Assembly (NCBI RefSeq): GCF_963678635.1
Contig: NC_087070.1
Coordinates: 41,545,831-41,609,830, forward strand
Length of the DNA stretch: 64,000 nucleotides
Source: Symsagittifera roscoffensis
Taxonomy: Eukaryota > Xenacoelomorpha > Acoela > Convolutidae
Direction: 5' to 3'
The stretch's first letter is position 1. Every line of letters begins with the position of its first letter. Under the pieces are notes generated by a model. That model was not told the DNA's origin. It searched no databases and was given only the letters and a program-made list of their open reading frames with translations. Position numbers and translations under genes: made by a program. Of this stretch, positions 59,342 to 64,000 are shown piece by piece.

Positions 59342-59877
59342 GTTCCGACTTTCGATACGAAAGTAACGGAATATTTGTGCTCGGGGTGGGTTTTTTTTTC
59401 ATCAGACAAATTTTGACTTTTTAACTAGCCATTTTTGACGGAATTTTTTTATATCATTCGAAAAGTATTGTTGTCCTGAGCTCAAATTTGAAAAGATATT
59501 CCACCTGTGATCATTTTTCGTAAAGTTATGGGGGTTTAAAGATTGCCATTTTGGCCAATTTGGGACAATTAACGCGCGATATATTTCGCGCTATTAACGC
59601 GTAAGCGGAGTGTTAATCCGTCTTAGAAATCGTTCCAAATTGGTTAAAAGGAGCTTATTCGCCATAATTGGTTTGTTACAAGGAGCAAAATCTATCCTTT
59701 CGTATTTTGCATGGCGTGTGGGGGGATGATTTTCATAAAAAATTTCAAATTTTAGAAGAAAAAATTTTTTTCATTTTATTTTTTCTTACATTTAATTTTT
59801 CAGTATTATTACTGCTCCATAAACCTTAAAAGGCAGTCGGAACATTCAGGGCTTCGCCCTGATACGAGCAGTCTTGT
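59342..59877 (+). mobile_element. Family A, reference copy (Helentron-like, non-autonomous)
   Basis: 536 bases. The left end GTTCCGACTTTCGATACG contains a short hairpin (CTTTCGATACGAAAG). The inverted partner AGTCGGAAC is not terminal but ~44 bases from the right end. It is followed by the hairpin TCAGGGCTTCGCCCTGA and the tail TACGAGCAGTCTTG|TT. The middle carries ACGCGCGATATATTTCGCGC and a GTGTGGGGGGAT block. The arrangement (left inverted repeat, subterminal right partner, terminal hairpin, T/T junction) is known for Helentron-type non-autonomous elements. No Rep/helicase is encoded, so the assignment is inference. Confidence 0.8.
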
Positions 59878-60399
59878 TTTGCTTGTTATTAAGTTCACTG
59901 ACTAGATTAAACCCGTCTCTTTGACATTCACAAACGGTTAATTATTCTATGTGGCCCTTCTGTGCTCATGGTTAGTCAGAGTAAGCATGGACGTTTAGCT
60001 TCAATAATCAATCGCCCGTCTAGCTTGTTCGCTAATTGGATAAAAAACCCATCCTTTCGTCGAACACAGGACGAACAATTTCAAAAAGGAAGTAAAGAAA
60101 TTTTTAGCGATCTGTGGGTTCAAATCAAACAATTATCAAAACAATTTTAACTTTTTCAAATTTATTTGTTCAAAATTGTGAAGCTGGCGAGAGATCCATT
60201 TTAGTGATTTTAACCATGCAGTAAGAAACTTTGGTAAACTCTGCTAGAAACACTCTGTATTGGTATTTCAGAGCTTGGCTGATATTGTCCTACCACCACG
60301 CCTTTAAGTGTCGCGTCGAGTCAGTTTTTCCGCATTATTAAGAAAAGCTTGTATGGAAATATATTCAAGTCCAATTGGCCTTTTTCGGAATCCAACATA
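59878..60399. other. Gene-poor DNA
   Basis: A 62-codon frame (59962-60150) is unrecognised; nothing else is seen. Confidence 0.4.
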
Positions 60400-60525
60400 A
60401 TTTTTGTTTCAGTTGTACCATATTGGAGTTTTTCCGTTTTTATTTTTTAAATTTTTTTGCTGCAACACAAAAATAACAGCGATCAAAAAATGCTGTGCTA
60501 CTTGCACAGCAACCATCTATCCTTG
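60400..60525 (+). mobile_element. Family F repeat, 3' end with hairpin, second copy
   Basis: Hairpin GCTGTGCTACTTGCACAGC at 60492-60510, then AACCATCTATCCTTG. It aligns with 6425-6564 through the TTTCAG..GTACCAT and T-rich body. Confidence 0.55.
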
Positions 60526-60650
60526 GTAATTTACAAATTTAAAAATGAAGTTTGATCCTATAAAATTTAAATTTGAGTATCCAGAAGTTTGTATAATAGA
60601 AATTTTAACAGACTGAATTATTAAAAATTAAATTTATTAAAGTCTTTAAA

Positions 60651-61380
60651 TACAGTGCTGATTTAAATTAACCGGACAAAACGAGCTAAACTTCAAATTT
60701 AAAACGCGTTTTTCCCAAATTGGGTTGAGTTTAGGTGAACACTTATGAAGACAAACTTGCTTAAATTTTTAGCAGGGTTAATATGGTGTAATTTGTTTTG
60801 CAAAATTCGGGCCCAAAATTTTACCCCAAAAATGGGTCATTTGGCTTTTCTTAGTTAATCAAAAATTACGCCGAAAATACCCGGTCGATCACAGACATAA
60901 TTATATCAAAGTGAGCCCCTTACGTAGCCCAACAAACTTTAAGAAGGGTATATTCTCCAAAACATTGTATAAGTTAATTTATTTTTGTTTGATGGACAAA
61001 AAAGGTCGTTTTTACTATAAAAATACCAACTATTTGTTTAAAAACAATTTTTAAACAATTTGCAAATTTTTTGGAGAATATGCCCTTCTGAAAGTTTGTT
61101 GGGCTACGTAAGGAGCTCACTTTGATATAATTATGTCTGTGATCGACTGGGTATTTTTGGCGTAATTTTTGATTAACTAAGAAAAGCCAAAATAACCCAT
61201 TTTGGGGTAAAATTTTGTGCCCGAATTTTGCAAAACAAATTACACCATATTAATCCTGCTAAAAATTTAAGCAAGTTTTGTCTTCATAAGTTTTCACCTA
61301 AACTCAACCCAATTTGAGAAAACTCGTTTTAAATTTCAAGTTCAACGCGTTTTGTCCGGTTAATTTAAATCAGCACTGTA
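60651..61380. mobile_element. TA-flanked mariner-like foldback element (MITE)
   Basis: A 730-base element whose two halves form a long inverted repeat. The ends are TACAGTGCTGATTTAAATTA and its inverse TAATTTAAATCAGCACTGTA. The loop lies near 60990-61060. A TA dinucleotide at each end and the CAGT start fit Tc1/mariner-superfamily MITEs. No transposase is encoded. A fragment of the same family is at 5450-5580. Confidence 0.88.
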
Positions 61381-61785
61381 GTTTTTGAAAAGAAACGCTC
61401 ACAAAATTTTTTTACGCCAATAACTTTCCAAAAAAGCTTTTTTCAAGAAATGTCTGCAAAAAACTTACGTGGCGAAACTATGCACTAGAAAGGTGCACAA
61501 TTTGGCGCTTGTTGTCAGTGCCCAACGGAATCTGTTTTCTAGATAGAAATGTTATATAGATTTTCTTGCTAAATTTTCTCGTATTTTCTGTGCATAAATC
61601 TATTTTTTTTCGTAGTCTAGAAATAATCATTTTCGGGAAAAAATAACCTGAAATCAGTTCACTGCTCAACCGCAGCCTAAGTTCATATACTCATTAGCCG
61701 TAGCAAAACAGGGCAAATTAAAACTTGTTATAACAAGTGTTGCTTTGCATAAAGGCATAAAGTTGCTACAACTAAGTGCAGTGAC
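61381..61785. other. Gene-poor DNA
   Basis: A 63-codon minus-strand frame is unrecognised. No other feature. Confidence 0.4.
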
Positions 61786-61786
61786 T

Positions 61787-61864
61787 GGTTATGTTGCCTA
61801 GCGGTTAGCATAACTGTCCATCTACAGGCAAGTCGCCGGTTAGAGACCAACCAGGAGACTTTTT
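61787..61864 (+). tRNA. tRNA-like sequence (tRNA pseudogene or SINE head)
   Basis: TTGCCTAGCGG at 61794-61804 fits the internal A box with one deviation. GGTTAGAGACC at 61838-61848 fits the B box with one deviation. The ~33-base spacing is normal for a tRNA or tRNA-derived SINE. CTGGTT and AACCAG bracket it and could pair. A CTGT/ACAG stem lies where the anticodon arm should be, with a short loop. A T5 run (Pol III stop) follows at 61860-61864. The cloverleaf is imperfect, so it is probably not a working tRNA. Confidence 0.45.
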
Positions 61865-62663
61865 CCTAGCTAGAAATAGCCTAGATTTAGCTAATTTCTG
61901 ATGAGAAATACGATGGGAAATAAAAAAAATTTCAGGAAAATTCCTGCTTTATTTGAACAATTCAAAAATATTTATGTTTCATTTCTGATCTGAAATTTTC
62001 AGGACAGAAATAAACAATTTTTTTTCGGCACGGGAGGTCTCTGGAACCCAGGGACAAGTCTGTAAATATGTTGAAATTTTGTCGGACTAATCAAAGAAAT
62101 TGAAAGAACAAAAGACGAACAAAGAGAACAACCTTGTTGCATATCCGCTTACAATTCGCAAAATACACAGTTTGGCCTTGTAATGAAAAAAAAATGAAAA
62201 AAATCATTAAGAGTTCAATTTTACTCTTGATTGAGCAATAAAAACAACAATTTTTGTGGAATTATCAATAAACTTTTAAATCTCTCCTAATATTTTTCTT
62301 GCTTTAGAAAGACTTTATCACAGTCAGGCCTCTGGCCAATTTCGCCTCAAATAAAACGTTAGGCACATTTCGCTGGCCGCGAATTCGCTCTGAATTATCA
62401 CCAATATTGACACTTTTTGCCCTTTCATATTTTCACAGATGTTGACCCTATTTTTACCAAGCAATCTTTACCTTACGGTATAAACTACTCTCATTTAGTT
62501 TGATTATGTGAAACGTGGAATAATTCAGATCTAGGCCGAATTTTCATTGAAATAGGCGAAAAGATTTATTGGAAAAACATGTCACTAAAATGAGAATTGA
62601 AATTGGTAAGCAGAAAGCGAAATGTGTCAATACCATCCAAGTCATTATCTTGGGAATGTGAAA
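61865..62663. other. Gene-poor DNA upstream of the candidate gene
   Basis: No repeat or gene recognised. It may hold the promoter of the gene at 62664, but I see no defined element. Confidence 0.35.
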
Positions 62664-63075
62664 ATGGATCGGAGGAATATCTCCTCGCCCTACCCCAGGC
62701 GAATTGTCCAGCTTCTCTTTCCCTGCTTATTCCTCTTAACTGAAGCTATTGTGATGTGTGATAACCAATGGTCTCTGGAGAGTGTTGGCTGCAGGTGCTG
62801 CTCCTATGGCCGAAGCCTCGAGGACATTCTCACCAACACCCGAACTCCCCCAAAGTAAGAAATATTTGTTTTGGGTGGGGGTCTGATTTTTATGAGAAGA
62901 CTGAAAAATAAAAATCAATTTTTCATTAAAATCAATTGAAAAACAGAAATGGCTTGATTCTGTGCTCAAAAGGATCCAAACCAGGGGGCGGATCGAAGTT
63001 TTTCTTGAGTGGATTTTGAATTGCAGGTCGACCAAATTGATGGTTTTCCCAAGTCACAAAAAAGTCCTACTGTGA
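62664..63075 (+). CDS. Candidate two-exon gene for a small secreted Cys-containing protein
   Basis: Exon 1, 62664-62854, is clearly GC-richer than its surroundings. It starts with ATG in a good context (AAAATGG). The N-terminus MDRRNISSPYPRR then IVQLLFPCLFLLTEAIVM looks like a signal peptide. The mature part is short, with three cysteines (GCRCCSYG). The exon ends at a consensus donor (AAA|GTAAGAAAT). The first acceptor in phase, TTTTGAATTGCAG at 63014-63026, gives exon 2, 63027-63075, which adds about 15 residues and ends TGA. Intron of 172 bases, total ~79 residues. I recognise no family. It could equally be the first exon of a longer gene or a remnant. Confidence 0.4.
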
Positions 63076-63282
63076 CCACATTTTCCTTCTGGTGGGTCGA
63101 AATCCTAGAAGAAGAAAGGAAGAGCAATTAACCAAAATATTCTCCTTCTTCAAAATTTGAATTCGTCAAAGTTCCGAGTTGTTCTTTCCCGTCCATTTTT
63201 ATTGCTGGCCATTCTTAACAGGTTTACGCACAGTAACTTTATTCAATTCAGGTGCTCAGTACTAAGCGAAAATATTAATTTC

Positions 63283-63490
63283 AAAACTACAGATTTTTTG
63301 GGGCACCTTCGAGAATATTTTGTGAAATCTTGCGTCTTTAAAAAAGTTTCATCAGGAAAAATCAAATTTCCCTATTTTTCTGTCTGTGTTAATTTTTGAG
63401 CTTTTCAGCTAAAACAAAAAACAATTTCAAAAGTACAGAATTTTTGAGGCACCTTCGAGAATATTTTGTGACATCTTGCGTCTTTAAAAG
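63283..63490 (+). repeat. Spaced direct repeat of ~62 bases
   Basis: 63283-63345 and 63427-63488 are nearly identical: GGCACCTTCGAGAATATTTT, then TCTTGCGTCTTTAAAA. Spacing ~145 bases. It looks like an old local duplication. Confidence 0.85.
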
Positions 63491-64000
63491 AGATATAGAG
63501 AAGAAACTAAGAGTTAATTAAATGGGCATCTCTGTCTCTTTCTTTCTTTTTCTCTCTCTTTCACTCGCTTTCGCTGACCATAAATCCCTTAATTTTACCA
63601 AAAAAAAGAAGTATTTAAAAACTTTGAAAAACTTTGGTTACAAAATTTGTTCCATTGTGTTAACTGCGTTTCGAACCTTCTGCGATACTTAGTAAAGACT
63701 CGACTACTACTGTTTCGTCACGTACTTTTTATGTTTTTTGGTTGTAAATTATGCAACAAAAAATTATCGTATAACACTTTTTGCTATTGGTACAGCAAGT
63801 GATTTGTCGTTCCGACCATTGAAAATGAGGAGGAAATTATATTCGAGTTTGTTTTAGTTTTTTCTTTCTTGTGCAAAAAAATTATGTCTTATTCGCTCAA
63901 TTTCTCCGCGGTTTTATAGTTCTCAGATCACACTACACACTCTGCATTAATTTGAAGAAAAATTACAAAAAAAAAAACTTTTTCGGGTTTAATAAATATG
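63491..64000. other. Window end, no gene recognised
   Basis: A pyrimidine-rich CTCTTTCTTT tract lies at about 63535-63565. 63796-63890 weakly matches 5948-6060. Nothing else. Confidence 0.45.

Noticed and set aside
62622-62663. Upstream ATG at 62622 as the start of the candidate secreted protein
   Set aside because: It would put 14 polar residues before the signal-like segment. The ATG at 62664 has the better context and gives a normal signal peptide.

Overview
This is a non-coding, A/T-rich stretch of a metazoan nuclear genome, almost certainly an invertebrate. The evidence is the very low gene density, long poly-A/T and poly-C tracts, a 200-base assembly gap, BEL/Pao and Gypsy LTR retrotransposons, several foldback DNA elements, and a fragment of the animal replication gene MCM2. 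I cannot name the phylum. Most short open frames are what chance and repeats give; only one short host gene candidate (62664-63075) looks plausible.

Layout. 1-11600 is gene-poor, with scattered pieces of three repeat families: A at 1-168, B at 3230-4010 and F at 6425-6564. It also holds an (AG)n microsatellite. 11630-21290 is a satellite-like array of 21 marked units built from two module types that share one end of about 80 bp. 21786-31117 is a family B repeat split by a complete-length but broken BEL/Pao element (22604-31006, minus strand). That element carries an extra ORF ahead of gag and, antisense in its leader, an exon-like piece of host MCM2. 32323-38322 is a CAGGGGCGG-ended DNA element split by an old, broken Gypsy element (32673-38293, minus strand). 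40570-44545 holds foldback elements built of nested ATAATCGATTAT palindromes around C-rich minisatellites. 41690-59877 has most copies of family A, plus a 315-bp foldback MITE with exact 8-bp target duplications, a 188-bp tandem duplication and a palindrome of about 1.27 kb. 60651-61380 is a TA-flanked mariner-like foldback element, followed by a tRNA-like sequence and the small candidate secreted-protein gene.

The most interesting threads are these. (1) MCM2 sequence was captured inside a BEL/Pao retrotransposon. (2) Family A has the end structure expected of Helentron-type rolling-circle elements: an inverted repeat at the left end, its partner subterminal on the right, then a terminal hairpin. 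One pair of copies is joined head to tail. (3) The 9-kb array repeats a 3' end homologous to the family A 3' end, with two different bodies attached. This suggests the satellite grew from rolling-circle elements. No set of host genes acting together is visible.
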